Shown: in pieces, positions 44,476 to 58,200 of the stretch
Layout of the letters: each line of letters starts with the position of its first letter
Position numbering within the stretch: the stretch's first letter is position 1
Assembly: GCA_004352715.1 (NCBI GenBank)
Contig: SCFE01000114.1
Coordinates: forward strand, 62,001-126,000
From: Hofstenia miamia
Lineage: Eukaryota > Xenacoelomorpha > Acoela
Direction: 5' to 3'
DNA: 64,000 bases
Translations under genes and position numbers: made by a program
Notes under the pieces: generated by a model
Seen by the model: the letters and a program-made list of their open reading frames with translations, nothing else
Databases searched by the model: none
What the model was told of the DNA's origin: nothing

Positions 44476-47400
44476 AATTGATTTTCTTTTAATAAATTAG
44501 AGAAATATGGAACTTCCTAGAAGAAATCTCTAATAGAGATATCTAATTTACAATTCATTGCTATCATAAAGTAAAGCAAAATAAAGTCATTTCTATAGCA
44601 ATTAACATAATTAAAGTTAAAACAAATCCAATAATATACAGTCTAATGCTAAAGTCATTGAGTATTAAAAAACAAATGGATGATGAGATCATAGCCAAAA
44701 CACATCAACAACTACATAAAACCCATCATGGGGTTCACACTTTGCTTTCTTCTTTCTCACAGCAGCCATCTTTATGAAACATGCTCCCCAGAATTTAAGA
44801 GACCCAACTTAATAAGTTAGCTTTTAGTAGCTTAGACTAGAAAGTCCAAAACAGAGCCACAAAATTCCTAATATTTGCAATCTTATTGTAAGCATAATGG
44901 TTAAACAATGACTTCTTTGCCTACTGTTGCTGTCAGCATACAGTAAATCAGGTATATGGCAATCATCAGCTTACCACATGAAGCTTTTACACTTACTACT
45001 TTTTGTCTTCAGTTTACAAAATTTCATCCAGATTAGTTTCAATGTTATGGGCAAATTTCTAATTAAATATTTAGCTGTACATTAATTGATAGAAAATACA
45101 TGTCAAATACTTTTGGTGATGACATGGTACAATTTTCAAATACAAGTTAAGATAATATCTATTTCTGTTCTTATCAAATTATCAAATAGCCATACATATA
45201 CTCAAGAAAAATAATTTGTTTTGCAAATGAGAATCAGGAATTACAAACAGTAGTAATATTCTAAGTTTTCATAACAACCATGATGATTTAATAATTCAAT
45301 GGTAAATCCTAGATATTTTTCAAGTAGACAAGGTTAAGAATGTGTCAAAAGTTGTTATAACATGCTAGAAAATAATTGTTTAAAGAAACTAGCATATATT
45401 TTATGGAATTACATGATAAAAAAACTACACACATTTTGATAAATTTTGCTCTCATATAACACTAATAATCAATGGTTAAATATTTTTTATTTTCAACTTT
45501 CTATTTTTTGTTTCAATGTAGAATGTTCTCTTCTAGGGATTCCTTCCACATTGGAAAATTCTAACCAAACAAATAACAAACAAGTAATCTATTGAAATTT
45601 TCTTCTTACTTGCTGTTTAGCAAAATAATGTTAAACCAATTGTATACTCCAACAACACCCCAGAGAAGAAAAATCATTGTAATTCTTTTGATAGTAGACA
45701 TGGCCTCCAGCCAGCACAGAACTAAGAAAACCTAATCCATATACTAAGTTCATCAAAAGTTGAAAGGCCACACTGGCTTATTATTTTACATGCAAATAAA
45801 AACCTTACTTCCCTAAAACCTACTTTATCTCTTATGTTACAGAAGTGGTTATTGGCAGTCAGTTTTGGTTACCAATAGCATTGTTGCACCTGAAGCAATT
45901 ACCTATATTTAACTAATATACATGTTAAACATTAATATAAAATAATAAGAAAAAACAATATAGGATAATCTAAAAACTAATGTAGCATTGTCCAAATTAA
46001 TCACAAGCTGCTAATGTTGATTAAGAAAAATAAGAAGAATAAGATTGAAAATAATTATGATTGAAAATATATTGTAAAAAGATATGATTGCATTTGTACA
46101 ATGCAAGCAAATAAAAACAGTTTAATTAATTAGAGATTAGTATTTGTTGATAATAATAGTTTTGATGAATCAAAGGGGGCAAAATCACTTCCATTGTTTT
46201 TAGCCACCATTTGGCAGATAAATGATTAGAAATTCTAAATCAAAAGGTACTTCTTCAAGGTACTATAAATAGGTTAAAATTCATTTAATCAATTGATAAA
46301 GAAATTTCTTTGGAATTCTTACATTGTTTCTTTGCTACAGTTTAAATATTTAATATGATGTCAAGCTAAATGTGTTGTGTTTAGTAGTGGTCTGGATTCA
46401 TCATGGGAATAATTCAATGGTCTTTGTGCCAGACCATGAAAGTGCACTTAAGTTAGGTATAGGGGTTTTATTCTTGTTTAGTTTACTACTGATCACTATC
46501 TACATGTATTAAACATAACAAGCAGAAAATACAGCTGGTAAGCCAAACCTTAGGATTTATATTTATATTGTTTTAGATCCAAATTATTGACAATAATGTG
46601 ACTGATATTGTGACTGAGCATGTAGTAATTATTAAATGTAAATTAGGAAGCTGCTTTATACTGAACCAGTTATTGAAGCCAATATATTTTAGTAATATCT
46701 ACATGTAATATTAACTTTGCAGCTAGTGACAAGTCAGGTTGCATGAATCTGAAATACTTTTACAAATAGAGATTAAGTTGAGTTGTGTCTTGAGTAATCA
46801 TTGAGATAAGATAGGGTACACACAAGCTATATCCATGAGCTGAGAAGTGGAACTCAGCCAACTGAATCATCAGCAAGTCAGCAAGTATGTGATACTGGAT
46901 GTGGAGATTGGCCTTGGGTGGATGCTCATTACCAATGATTAGAAGAGATGATGTGAGGATTTGTCACCTAAATAGTGTTTATGATAATGTCTATTAATTA
47001 AAGTTAATGGATGGGGAAGTCAAGCAGTGTAAAGTTAGTACATCCCTACCTGCAAATGCACTGCTACAGTTATAATGAAATAGCAAGGAGAAACAGATGA
47101 CAATGCCTGGTAGAGGATGTTACAAGGGTTCAAATCATATATTTGAATTTCTTATAGTAACTTTTATCTCATAATCAATCTTAGTTTGCACCATCCAACT
47201 TTACCAGTGAAGTCACCACCATCATTGCCAATTTAGAATTTAGCTAATCATTGTCATTGAATAAACTTCTGTAAATTAACAAATGTAGAAATAGAGAAAT
47301 GAACTCAATTAAAGGTTCAATGATTGTATACAGGTATACTAAAAATACTAGAGTCACTTACTGATCTTAATTATTTCTCTTTTGATTGATCAAATGATCA

Positions 47401-49718
47401 CCATAAAATTTAAATTTATCTTTTGGCTTGTTTTATTCATAAGTCAAGTGAATAACTTTTAGCTAAACCACTTTTTGCCATAATCATTTTTGACCAGTTT
47501 TTCACAATAATAAATGATAGTGTTTTACAAATATAAATTCTCTAAAAAAAATTGTATCTAAAATTCACTTATGCACACTCTGGTCAGAATAGGTGCTTAA
47601 TCACCAAAGCAAATTGTGCATTGCCAAAATTGGAATTGAGAAAATGTCTGTGAACTTTATTAAATGTCCCATTTCACAAATGAAATTATTGAGTTCCTTA
47701 ATTCTTTTCAATTGATTTGCATAACATTGCATAGTTGGGGCAAACTCTGTGAAGTTCACAGTGTCTGTGATCCTATTACATGATAATCTGATATTTTCAA
47801 GGCTAGCCTTTATGTTTTTATATACTTATATTACTTGTAATGTCATTAATAATGGCATTGACCTCAACATTTTCAAAATAATTCTCATACTTCTTAGACA
47901 ATTTCAGGATGTCATTAACATTGGCAGCCATTAAGAAATTAGGTTGTGAATGTCAAATAAAATAATTACAACCATCTTCCTTTAAATCATTTGTTTGAAA
48001 GTCTTTCATTGCAAATTCAAATGACCACTTTTTTGTTTGAGTTTCTTTACCTTCCCCTTTCATTTGATATGTTCTTTGTAAGTTTTAAAATAGATCTATA
48101 CCATTTCCCAATTTATTTGGCACTACTGTCATTCTATTTGGCACTAATAGCATTCTATTTGGCAACAATGATGCAAGATCAACTAAGCTATGTTTTGGTT
48201 TATTTACAAACCTTTTAAAAGTACAAGCACCATGATATTATTATCATTAGTAGTAATTCTGTACTGTTGAGATTTCTATACATATAAAAAATTCAATAGG
48301 GTTTGTAACTCTGAAAACATTATTTCTTAAGTAAATCTGTGGATTGCTTTGAGCACTGAAAATCATTTGAGATTATTACTTATCTACAACATGATTGTGA
48401 TTTTTTTTGAAATTTTCTGTTTAATTAGTAAGTGTTTGTTTTTTCTGTGTAATTGGTTTTAACTGCTTTCTCAATTTATATTAAAGTTTAATAACTTGAT
48501 TATGTGTTTGCTTATTGATTCTGTTCATTTCTATTCAATGAAATGTTTATCACATTGCTTGTCAAATGTAATGTTGTAAAATGGTTGAAATTGTTTTAGA
48601 AATTCCTAGTTAATCTACTTTTCAAGATGAGTGACATAAAATCGTATGTTGTTTCAGTTTATTATATTTATATATATTAAGAATAAAATGACAATAATAT
48701 ATTTATTTTGTCTTGTTATGATTGCAGTTTTACACAAAAAATGCATTTTGTAACAGATGCCAATAAAATGTTAACAATAATAATATTTTTTAAATTGATA
48801 TTGATAGAAAAATTTGAAGGCACTTAACATACAATACTGATAATGATAAAACAGTTTTATATTCATAATAAACTATATATTGTTTCAAGTTTTCTGAAAC
48901 TTTTATCAGTTGCTATTGAAGTAGTTTTTGTTATAGAAAAGAGATTTTCTATTTAATTAGTTTCTATATTGACTGATAAAAAGAAAAATGTGTTGATTTA
49001 TTCTTTGAATTTCATTATATGAATACTGAGTTCCTTGCTTTTAAATGTTTTAAATGATATAAATTTCTTCTAGCTTAAATTTAAAATATTTACACACTAA
49101 TAATTTTTAGGTTAACTTGTATCTTACATTATGAGTCATTTAACTTTCTTTTGAACAATATATTACTTAAATTTAAAATTAAGGGGTGGCAATAATACCT
49201 TAAAACAACTTTCAGCTAAGTCTAAAAGTCATATCCCTGTTTAAAGCACAAAGATTAGTTTGGATTTCTAATGTGAGAAATTTGAAAATTCAGCTTATAA
49301 ATATTAATAAAAATGAGAAGTTAATAAAAACAATAACACAATGCATAAGAATTTTTTAACCTGATACCAAACCAGTATTCTTTCATCATGCTAATACTAA
49401 TATTGATCAATTTTGAAAAAACATCACTGATGCTTAAATGCAACATTTTTAAGCAATTTCTGCTGTTTTGCTTTTCCAATATATCAAATTCCCCAGGCAC
49501 AATTTCCCATTGAAATAAAACAACAGAATTCATTTGGTCAATACATATTTAAGTTTCTGAGAATGTGTTTTGTTAATTTATTTCATTAATTCCAAATACT
49601 TCTAACTCAAACTATATAACCATAACAACTCTTTTAATTATACAAAAATAAATTTTCAAATGAAATGGTCAAATATGGACTAATTTCTAAATAAAATATA
49701 TATTTAGTTTAAATACAG
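44476..49718. other. long region without a recognised gene
   Basis: AT-rich and almost without CpG, which would fit intron or flank of the deaminase locus. Only short frames (up to 75 codons). The third exon expected for the first deaminase copy should lie between 33941 and here, but I could not find it. Confidence 0.4.
48115..48170 (+). repeat. 21-bp tandem repeat, about 2.7 units
   Basis: Units ATTTGGCACTACTGTCATTC(T), ATTTGGCACTAATAGCATTC(T) and a partial ATTTGGCAACAATG. Confidence 0.7.
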
Positions 49719-49851
49719 ATAGTGAGCAGCAAATAACTTGGGAGAAATATTTCATGGCCATTGCAATAATGTCTGCACAGAAAAGCTTGGATAAGACTAC
49801 AAAAGTTGGAACATGCATTGTAAATGAATACAAGCGAATTGTTGGAATAGG
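49719..49851 (+). CDS. dCMP-deaminase-like, N-terminal exon (copy 2)
   Basis: Acceptor TTTAAATACAG, donor GTATGC, phase 2 at the 3' border like copy 1. Encodes ITWEKYFMAIAIMSAQKSLD, then KTTKVGTCIVNEYKRIVGIG. It aligns without gaps with copy 1 over the W-EYF-A-LSA-RSKDP-TKVGACIVN block. Open, with no stop or shift, and the entry phase implies an upstream exon. The matching partner exon lies 13.9 kb downstream at 63792. Whether the two copies form one double-domain protein or two genes cannot be decided here. Confidence 0.85.
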
Positions 49852-50232
49852 GTATGCAGATATTTATTTATGAATAAGAATGTACATAAATTAACTTATA
49901 CTTAATTTATATTTTACAACCATTATGTTAATATATATATATATCACTCCTACTAAATGTTTATTAAGAGCCTCATCATGACCGCATTTCCAAACATAAA
50001 TCTTTGAAATTTTGCAGGGGAGCGTCTCTTTAATTTACCTAGCCACATGGTAAATATATTTAAGTTGTAATGAGTAATGCAGTAGCAATGACCCAAAAAT
50101 AGGTTTTTGGGGAAAAGTGCGATTCCCTCTAAATGCCTTAGAAATTTCCTACCATTTTCCGCCAAATGTAAGGTTTTTGCATTTTCCATAGCAAAAAAGC
50201 AGGATATATATATATATATATATAAATTTTGT

Positions 50233-50335
50233 AGCATTGTCATGATTAGTATTAATAGAGTAATTAAGTAATAGCTAGTGACAAACCTGCAAATAACAAC
50301 TGATAGAAAGCTATGGTGAATGCATCTAATAAGTT
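50233..50335. repeat. short dispersed repeat, copy 1
   Basis: Matches 51489-51590 in direct orientation (GCAAATAACAACTGATA shared). Starts with AGCATTGTCA and contains TGACAAACCT, a decayed form of the inverted repeat in copy 2. Confidence 0.65.
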
Positions 50336-51488
50336 AACACTAAGGTAATATATCCTTTTTAATGTGATGATGTATGGATGAATAATTTCAATTTGAAGAG
50401 ATAACTGGGTTTGAGCTCATCAAAGATTTTACAAAATTGGTAGAATGGTACTGGTAGTTATCATTGAAAGTCTCAAAAAACCATGGTCTTGATATATAAA
50501 TGCTTCATAGGAGCTTAATAGAAAAACTATTAGAAATCTACTGCCAAATTTTTGATATCTGTCTTTAAAACAGAGAGCAATTGTAAACTAGCTTCTTCTG
50601 AAAGTTCTTTAAGCATTGTGTAACCATGTAATACAAGTAAATTTAAGAAATATAAGCAAAAGTAAAAGTGAGCACTAGTTTTTTGGCATATTCTTTAGAC
50701 TTTGTGTAATTATAACATTCCTAATAAACATTTTTAGTTGTAGAAATATTTTAATAATATTTACTTTGTGAGATTAAAAGGATACACAGAGGTTCCAGGG
50801 AACATTGAATTTGAAATGAACTGGCTGTGTAGACGTGTTAATGACTGTCACGGCTATGTTGCAGGAATTTGCAACATCAATTATAACTACATTGATAATG
50901 CACTACATTACATGACTTGAAATTACTAATTTATTGAGTGTGATCAATTGCTTTAGAAACATTCTATATATTCTTTAGCAACTTAGTCTAGCTTTGGCAA
51001 TTATAAACTTGAATTAGTAATTTCAATTTTGAATATAATTAAAACAAAATTTTGATGAAACATAAAAGATTTAAAAGTAAAAAGGAGTTTGACAAATTTT
51101 CAAACAATTCTAAGTTAGTCCTCACATTTTGCATAAATTATTAACACATTATTTTGAGTAATTGAAATTATTGTAATTTGAAAATTTTCCTTTTTCAACA
51201 TATTGGAAGAAACTAATATAATTTCTTGGTTTTCATGCAGTTAGTGGCAAATATATGTAAAAATACATACATATTTTTCTTCATTAGCTGTTAGTGAATA
51301 CTAAATAAATTTGGTTGAATTTTGGTTACTAGTTCAACATGTAACATGTTGATTGCAAATTCGACCAAAATTAAAAGTTGCTGCAACCAAAAATGTTTAT
51401 TTGATTGCACAAGTAAAATTAAGAAATTTGTAGAGAAAAAGTAAGTACAGGTTTCTTCTGCATTTTTAGCATTATTGGGTCACCATAT

Positions 51489-51590
51489 AGCGTTGTCATA
51501 ATAGTATTAATATAATAATCAAGTAATAGCTAGTGACAACGCTGCAAATAACAACTGATACAAAGCTATGGCAAATGTATCTAGTAGACA
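51489..51590. repeat. short dispersed repeat, copy 2, with perfect inverted repeat
   Basis: AGCGTTGTCA (51489-51498) and its exact reverse complement TGACAACGCT (51534-51543) enclose 35 AT-rich bases, followed by about 47 bp also shared with copy 1. Confidence 0.65.
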
Positions 51591-51735
51591 ATGAATTGTA
51601 ATTGCAAGTGTGACTAATCACTATTGTGTGCATAATTTAACTAAGAATAATTTGATAAATAATGTGCCAAAGATAAGCAAGCAGCCATTAGAATCTAATA
51701 CACAACAAATAAGCCAGCTGGAAATAGCCAGTATC

Positions 51736-51791
51736 AAGGAATAACTAGACACCCCATCCTCCTCCAATAGACTGCCCCCTAGTTATTCCTT
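51736..51791. repeat. perfect 13-bp inverted repeat with C-rich loop
   Basis: AAGGAATAACTAG (51736-51748) and CTAGTTATTCCTT (51779-51791) are exact reverse complements separated by 30 bases rich in C. It stands out from its AT-rich surroundings. It could be a hairpin in RNA or a tiny foldback insertion. Confidence 0.6.
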
Positions 51792-52090
51792 CATTATGTA
51801 GGATTGCATCACAAAATTGTAACCACTCAACAGAAAGTAATAAATGTAGAAGAATGCAACAACTTTAGGAAAACTAAAGTGTCCTTTATGTGCACATTGT
51901 AGATCCATTCAAATGAGTAGTTGGCAACTATTAATAACTATTACATGCAGACAATAGTTGCCATGCCTACATAAATTTCAGTGACACAAAATTGCACTAA
52001 TTCAATTTTTCAAATGAGTAAATTCCAAAATCTTATTGATTGAAGTTTGAATCATAGTTGAATCAAGGGCAGTTGATGTGTTGATGCTAT

Positions 52091-52091
52091 A

Positions 52092-52128
<37 letters not shown>

Positions 52129-52706
52129 NNNNNNNNNNNNNNNNNNNNNNNNNNNNNNNNNNNNNNNNNNNNNNNNNNNNNNNNNNNNNNNNNNNNNNNN
52201 NNNNNNNNNNNNNNNNNNNNNNNNNNNNNNNNNNNNNNNNNNNNNNNNNNNNNNNNNNNNNNNNNNNNNNNNNNNNNNNNNNNNNNNNNNNNNNNNNNNN
52301 NNNNNNNNNNNNNNNNNNNNNNNNNNNNNNNNNNNNNNNNNNNNNNNNNNNNNNNNNNNNNNNNNNNNNNNNNNNNNNNNNNNNNNNNNNNNNNNNNNNN
52401 NNNNNNNNNNNNNNNNNNNNNNNNNNNNNNNNNNNNNNNNNNNNNNNNNNNNNNNNNNNNNNNNNNNNNNNNNNNNNNNNNNNNNNNNNNNNNNNNNNNN
52501 NNNNNNNNNNNNNNNNNNNNNNNNNNNNNNNNNNNNNNNNNNNNNNNNNNNNNNNNNNNNNNNNNNNNNNNNNNNNNNNNNNNNNNNNNNNNNNNNNNNN
52601 NNNNNNNNNNNNNNNNNNNNNNNNNNNNNNNNNNNNNNNNNNNNNNNNNNNNNNNNNNNNNNNNNNNNNNNNNNNNNNNNNNNNNNNNNNNNNNNNNNNN
52701 NNNNNN

Positions 52707-52734
<28 letters not shown>
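52091..52734. repeat. (TA)n microsatellite enclosing an assembly gap
   Basis: TA repeat at 52091-52128, N at 52129-52706, TA repeat again to 52734. The gap is probably a collapsed longer TA tract or an unknown insertion. The apparent 247-codon frame across it is meaningless. Confidence 0.85.
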
Positions 52735-52739
<5 letters not shown>

Positions 52740-53032
52740 TGTCAAAGTGTTAAGTAATGAAAATGTATGAGCAGAAATAGAATGAGTTTTTTAGATTTAA
52801 ACTTGCTTTAAATTTTTTATAGAAAGCCAGAATAATTCATTTTATACAAAAATTTATATTTTGCTCGTTTGGAATAGGGGTCTAATTTCTCATGAATGAG
52901 TTTCAAGTTTTTCAAAAAAAAACTTATTTGGAACCGTATCCAGCACCCTCTGCCATTTTATCTTGCTCCCGCAAAATTTTTTTTGCACCCAGTGCCTTGT
53001 AGATAATATAACATTTTCTATCCAAAGCCAGT

Positions 53033-53052
53033 ATATATATATATATATATAT
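53033..53052. repeat. (TA)n microsatellite
   Basis: TA run immediately before the Tc1-like inverted repeat. It may derive from TA target-site insertion into a TA tract. Confidence 0.8.
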
Positions 53053-53703
53053 AGTACTGGCCAAAAGTTTGGGAACATTAACCTGTCTAAAGCGTGTTTT
53101 ATGCTATTTCCTGGAAACTTTGTAAAATTATTGGAATTCCTAATTTTTTCTTAGAATTTACAACAGATTCAATCAAATTAGCACAATTTCAGATTTACAC
53201 ACAATAAATTTTTACTGAAAAAGCACTATCATTATAGTTTGAAATATGGTGTGTGGTAGTGAAATTTCACCAACAAAGCGTGCTCAAATTCATATCTTGT
53301 ACGATGAGGGGTACAATTATCACGCTATAGCTGTATCTTCGGTATCCAGAAGTGTTACTTGCTATCAGCAACTGCAAAATTTTTCTTTTTGCAACGGTCT
53401 GGAAGACTAAAAGTGGCAACCCCTCAGAGTGACCGTCTCATTCACCATTACGTCATCAATCAACCATTATCTTCATCTTCTGAAGTCAAAGCAAATCTAG
53501 GTGCGGTAGTGTAGAATGTATCAACACGCACCATCAGGCGTCGATTGAATACTACCCTTGACCTTCCATCGTGCAAAACGGCAGCCAAATCCCGATTGTC
53601 TTCAAAGAACATTCGAGACCGGTTGCACTTCTGCAGGCAATACCAACACTACACCGCTGAGATGTCCCATCAAGTAATGTTTAGTGACGAATCCAAGATT
53701 TGT
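53053..53703 (+). pseudogene. Tc1-like transposase fragment
   Basis: Left end TAGTACTGGCCAAAAGTTTG after a TA tract matches the usual Tc1 inverted-repeat start. The coding part begins at ATG 53246: KRAQIHILYDEGYNYHAIAV, then SSVSRSVTCYQQLQ (first helix-turn-helix). A frameshift near 53395 leads to GRLKVATPQSDRLIHHYVIN, then VSTRTIRRRLNTTLDLPSC (second DNA-binding domain), AAKSRLSSKNIRDRLHFC and HQVMFSDESKIC. SDES holds the first catalytic Asp of the DD34E triad. The sequence stops matching at the N at 53704, so the rest of the catalytic domain and the right end are missing. CpG content is high for the region, suggesting a fairly recent insertion. Confidence 0.85.
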
Positions 53704-53704
53704 N

Positions 53705-55283
53705 AATCGAAAATATGTCTAAATCATAAAAACATACTCAAAATTGATCCCTCATTCACAAGTCGGTTGGTCTGCCCATTGACCAGACCATTTCTGTACT
53801 AACAGGAGTAATTTTTTCTAAGCAGATCAAAAATGGCAGATAATTTATTTAGAAACAAAGTGAGTTAGTAGCAGTGGCTTCAAACCTCTTAAAAATCAGG
53901 GGCTTGAAGTCTGAAAATTTTATGTGAGTATTAGACAGCTTTGGAATTTTGTAATTTTTATAATTTCTTGAAAACAAATTTTAGGCACTCATAACTCAGC
54001 ACAGGATAGGGAGCGTCTCCTATCTTGATCAAAATCCCTGATGGTTTTGGCGTTGATAACTCTGACTCGACTTGTCTTGAGGTCTATCTGCACATAAGGA
54101 AACAGTTAAAGTTGAAATTCAGTGTTCCTCCCAGGTGATCAAACCTTGCAATCAGGGCTGCTAAAAAATTCTAGTAATGGAAATGGTGGAATTATAAAAT
54201 ATATTATGGCCATTAATGAAAAATTTCATTATTTTTTCATATCAAATTCTTCAAATATTTGTGAAGGGTGTAATTTAATGGACTTAATGGATTTAAGTTA
54301 CATTCTAAAACAATGTAAATCTATCAAAAAGTTAACATCAATAACATTTATTTCCGTGTTTCACACTGCATATTTGCTACACTGGGCAGTGACATTTTGG
54401 CATGGGCCATTCAAACTGTTAAATTTAAAATTTCTACAACTAAGCCTTGCAATTGCACTCATTTTTCTAAGGGAAAACACTATCTGGGTAATCTAGACTT
54501 GGAACTTCATATATTTTTTTACTTATTGTTATTCAGCCTTTCAAATTTTTTTGACCAACAATTGTTTGTTGTGGTTTCTGCTACAAAAAGTTTTGGTTAG
54601 TAATCCCTTTAAAATCCCTGAATCGACTCTTGAAGACCATAGTTTATTGGGTTAAGAACTTTGAAAGTGCGTTTCAAACAAGAAAAAAATCAGTAGGAAA
54701 AAGCACTCAAAAATCAGCTTGGGGCTTTGGGGAATTTCAGATTGATGAACATTGAGAATATTGCTAAATGACCTGTAGCTACACACTTACAAGATTCAAA
54801 AGAGGCCAAGCACGTTATTCACAAGTACAACTGAATTATTCATTGAGTGTGTATGTATGTTGCAGGTGAAGATTCACAAAAAACCCGCAAAAATATATAC
54901 TTTTGTAAGGTTTTAAGGGATTCAAAGCAATTTATTGCTTCAAAGAACAAGTACAAAGCTATAAACTACAAGGTACATGCATTTACAAAATAATGATGAA
55001 ATATATGTAATATTATTGTGTGTGTGTGCGTGTGTGTTCTATTGAAATACATATATTTTAAAATGAGTGTAGTTTGTTACTTCCAATTGTTTTCAGGGTT
55101 TCTTGGAAATTTTCGACTTGAATTTCATTTAGCTTCTTCGATCAATTGCTCCAAAAATATAAAGAGTTCTTCATTGCTCCAGCTGCTACGGTTTAGTGTC
55201 CTACTTAAAAATTATGTTAATTAGTTCATTAACTTTGAACTAGCTAACTTGTTTGATCTTCCTTCGCAATCCATTAACTGTCA
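53705..55283. other. no recognised gene
   Basis: Begins right after the N that ends the Tc1 match. Contains a 124-codon plus frame (54122-54496) with no family resemblance. CpG is present in the first few hundred bases. Confidence 0.35.
55017..55038. repeat. (TG)n microsatellite
   Basis: Short TG repeat interrupted by one CG. Confidence 0.75.
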
Positions 55284-55289
55284 NNNNNN
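55284..55289. other. assembly gap (6 N)
   Basis: Six N. Confidence 0.95.
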
Positions 55290-58200
55290 TTATTGTAGAA
55301 AGCTGGCTAATATTTTTTAGGAATCGTGTACTTTGAGATTCTAAGTTATCAATTATTAATGTACAAACTAATAAATTTATTTGATGATCCAATTTAGTGA
55401 GTCCGCTAAAAGCGTCGGATATTTTAAGAGAAATTACGTTCTAAGTACATAGTATCTCATAAAATCAAAGATTAAATTGAAATTTTGAAAAGGATGATTG
55501 AGAGAAATGAAAAGGTCTGACTATATTTTTTACAATATTTACAATGGCTGAATAATAATTGTTGACACTTTACAAATACAGGTACCATAGTGTTACAAGT
55601 ATGCAAAACAAGAAAGTGTCTGGTTGTCCATTATTTGCATTAGAATAAAATAACTGCCAAAATACTGATTTCGATTTTGAGAAAGCTATTGATGAACTTT
55701 GAATCCAAATTTTTTGTAAAAATATATATATTGGAAATTTTATTCATTATGCTAATTTTACATTCGTACAGCATTGGGCCCATTTAAGTTACTGACATTT
55801 TAGGCTATTTTGTGATCATTGGTTATGAAATTTATTAAATTTTTTCTGTTTGCTTGAACAAAGTTGAGCTAATTAGAAAAAATCTATTTGAATTGCAAAA
55901 TATCAAATTCAAAACAATGCTTAGAAATTTTACAGCATTCACTATAATTAGCTTTTTTGTGTGTACTGTAATATAGTAGTCATTTTCTTATTTGCAATAC
56001 ATTTCCCAATAAATCAGTCCTACCCTCTCTTTTACAATTCGGGAGGGTTGTTCATATAAATTTCTTGTTTATCCCTTCCAAAAACTAGTGCTAAAAATGA
56101 AAAGTTTGATATCAGACATACCAAACCCCCCCCGTGTACATACCCTTTGAATTTTTTTGCATTACTTACTGACTTGAACATTTTAATTTATGAAAATCTT
56201 GACATGCTATTAAGATGGGGTTTAAATTAAACAATTCATATGATACTATATCAACATTCTCATAAAAATCTACCACATTATATTATGAATAAAACACAGG
56301 GATTGACATATAAACAGAAATACTGATCAAAAATTCATACATCTACAAGAATAAAGAAAACTTTTAAGGGAATCCTTCCCTAAGGAAGTAAGAAATATTA
56401 AAAAATTCATTTAAAAAATATTATAATTTCATTTAAAATATTTTCTGAAAAATCATAGCTAGAATACAATGTTTACACAAATGATGATATGAAAATTCAA
56501 ATTGAGATATTTTAGAAAAATTGTTTTGTGAATTCGTATTTTGGGAAATTAATGTCAACATTTAGGTAAATTGCCAGTTATTTAATTGTGATTAACTCTT
56601 TGAATTTCATATCTTATATTACTGGATTACTTCAAATTATTTTCTGTTTTGTTTTAAAATTGTGCATATGCTTTTGAGACTTTGAAACAGATTTTCACAA
56701 GCAATATAAGTAAGTAAGAAAAACCAAAAAGGTATGATGTAGAAGCTACAAAGCTTCATTTTTTTAAAATTCCATTGTTTTTTCACTTTAAGATATGTAG
56801 AATATTGGAAAATCAAAATCATTGCTAGAATATAGCCTTTACAATAATGATGATATATGACTAATAATTGCATTAGTCTGAAAAATGTGTTTTGTGCATA
56901 GGTATTTTAAGAATTTAATGACAACATTCAAATAAATTACAATATTATTGTTTGTGAATAACACTCTGAATTTTGTATCTTATATTACTGAAGTATTTAT
57001 AATTTTGTTCCTTCTTTTCTCATATTTGGAACAGAATTTAAAAGGTACTGTAAGTAACTACAAAAACCATAAAATCTTCAGAAGATTTGTACTTAGGAGT
57101 TACAATGCCTTAATATTCAAAATTATATTGTTTTAATGTATTCAGAAGCTAAGCTTCTGGAAATTAATTAAACCTTTAATGCAATACAAACAAAAAGTTA
57201 CCAAAAATATGTTTAATTATAAACATATTAATAAAATCATTGATTTTGGTGGAAATTCAACATTTCATATTTTGCAGCATTGCAAATGGCATTTATGGCA
57301 TACTTGTTGTGATTTGACTATCAAAATTCCTCATTTTACATTTTTGAAATTGCTTTATGCAAATGGAAAGTCTCCCACTTTAGGAAGAGCATCTCCTAAT
57401 TTGCTAATAGTAAAACAGGAATACTTCAATTCATATTTAGGCAAATATTGAATCATAAATGCAGTTGCCTAAGTATGCTTATGTTAATAGTGCCAAAGGA
57501 CATATTTTTACTCAAAGGGTCAACAATTACTTGTTCACATACCCATTTTTAAGAATTTTTTTCTAAATTTATTAAAATGACAAAAAATAAATACCTGCAT
57601 AAAGGTTCCTTTCAATATCACTAATAGAATTTGTAAAAATGATTTATACCCCAATGCCTTTAATACTTCTAAAGTAAAAATTTTACAAAGCTCAATTATG
57701 ATTCTAGATATAGCTATATTTTCGAAAATAATAAATTATGTAATCTAATGATGATAAAGAAACTATTAAAACTTTTTTACAAGTTCAACTATAAATTTTA
57801 AAAGTCAAGCAGCACTTCATTTGCATTATATTGCTATTTGTTTATTACATATGATTGCTAGATAAGTTGCTTTTGCTAATAAAGATAATGATGTGCACTT
57901 CTTAAAATACACTACTATTACACAGTTGGGTTCCACTAATTAATCCCACTGCATTTTGCCTTTAACAGCAGCTGCTTTAGTTACTAATGGCCTACTGACA
58001 TTATCAAAATTATATCTTTAGTGATATAGTGACTGACTTAGGGTTAAAGTGATTAGTGTTCATTGTAATATTACTTATATAGGTCACTGAATGATTCAAA
58101 TAATAAAGATTTAATCATAAGTCTGAATTTTTTATGAAGCAGTCAATTAATTGGTATTCCACATGGGACAGTTTGCATTTACACAGGGAAAATTATATGT

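Larger units (their letters stand above)
49852..52128. other. intron of copy 2 with short inserted blocks
   Basis: Mostly AT-rich. A block at 49947-50201, between two TA microsatellites (49929-49946 and 50201-50224), has CpGs unlike its surroundings and looks inserted; the 96-codon minus frame in it (49953-50243) runs into the microsatellite. A further CpG-containing stretch at 50780-50880 carries the frame LCRRVNDCHGYVAGICN, which I do not recognise. Confidence 0.4.

Noticed and set aside
52002-52745. 247-codon minus-strand open frame
   Set aside because: Almost entirely N plus TA repeat; no coding content.
54122-54496. 124-codon plus-strand frame
   Set aside because: Hydrophobic, AT-driven composition, no family resemblance, no splice or promoter context. 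Treated as chance.
57179-57451. 90-codon plus frame
   Set aside because: No family match and no gene context; left as possible chance or old relic.
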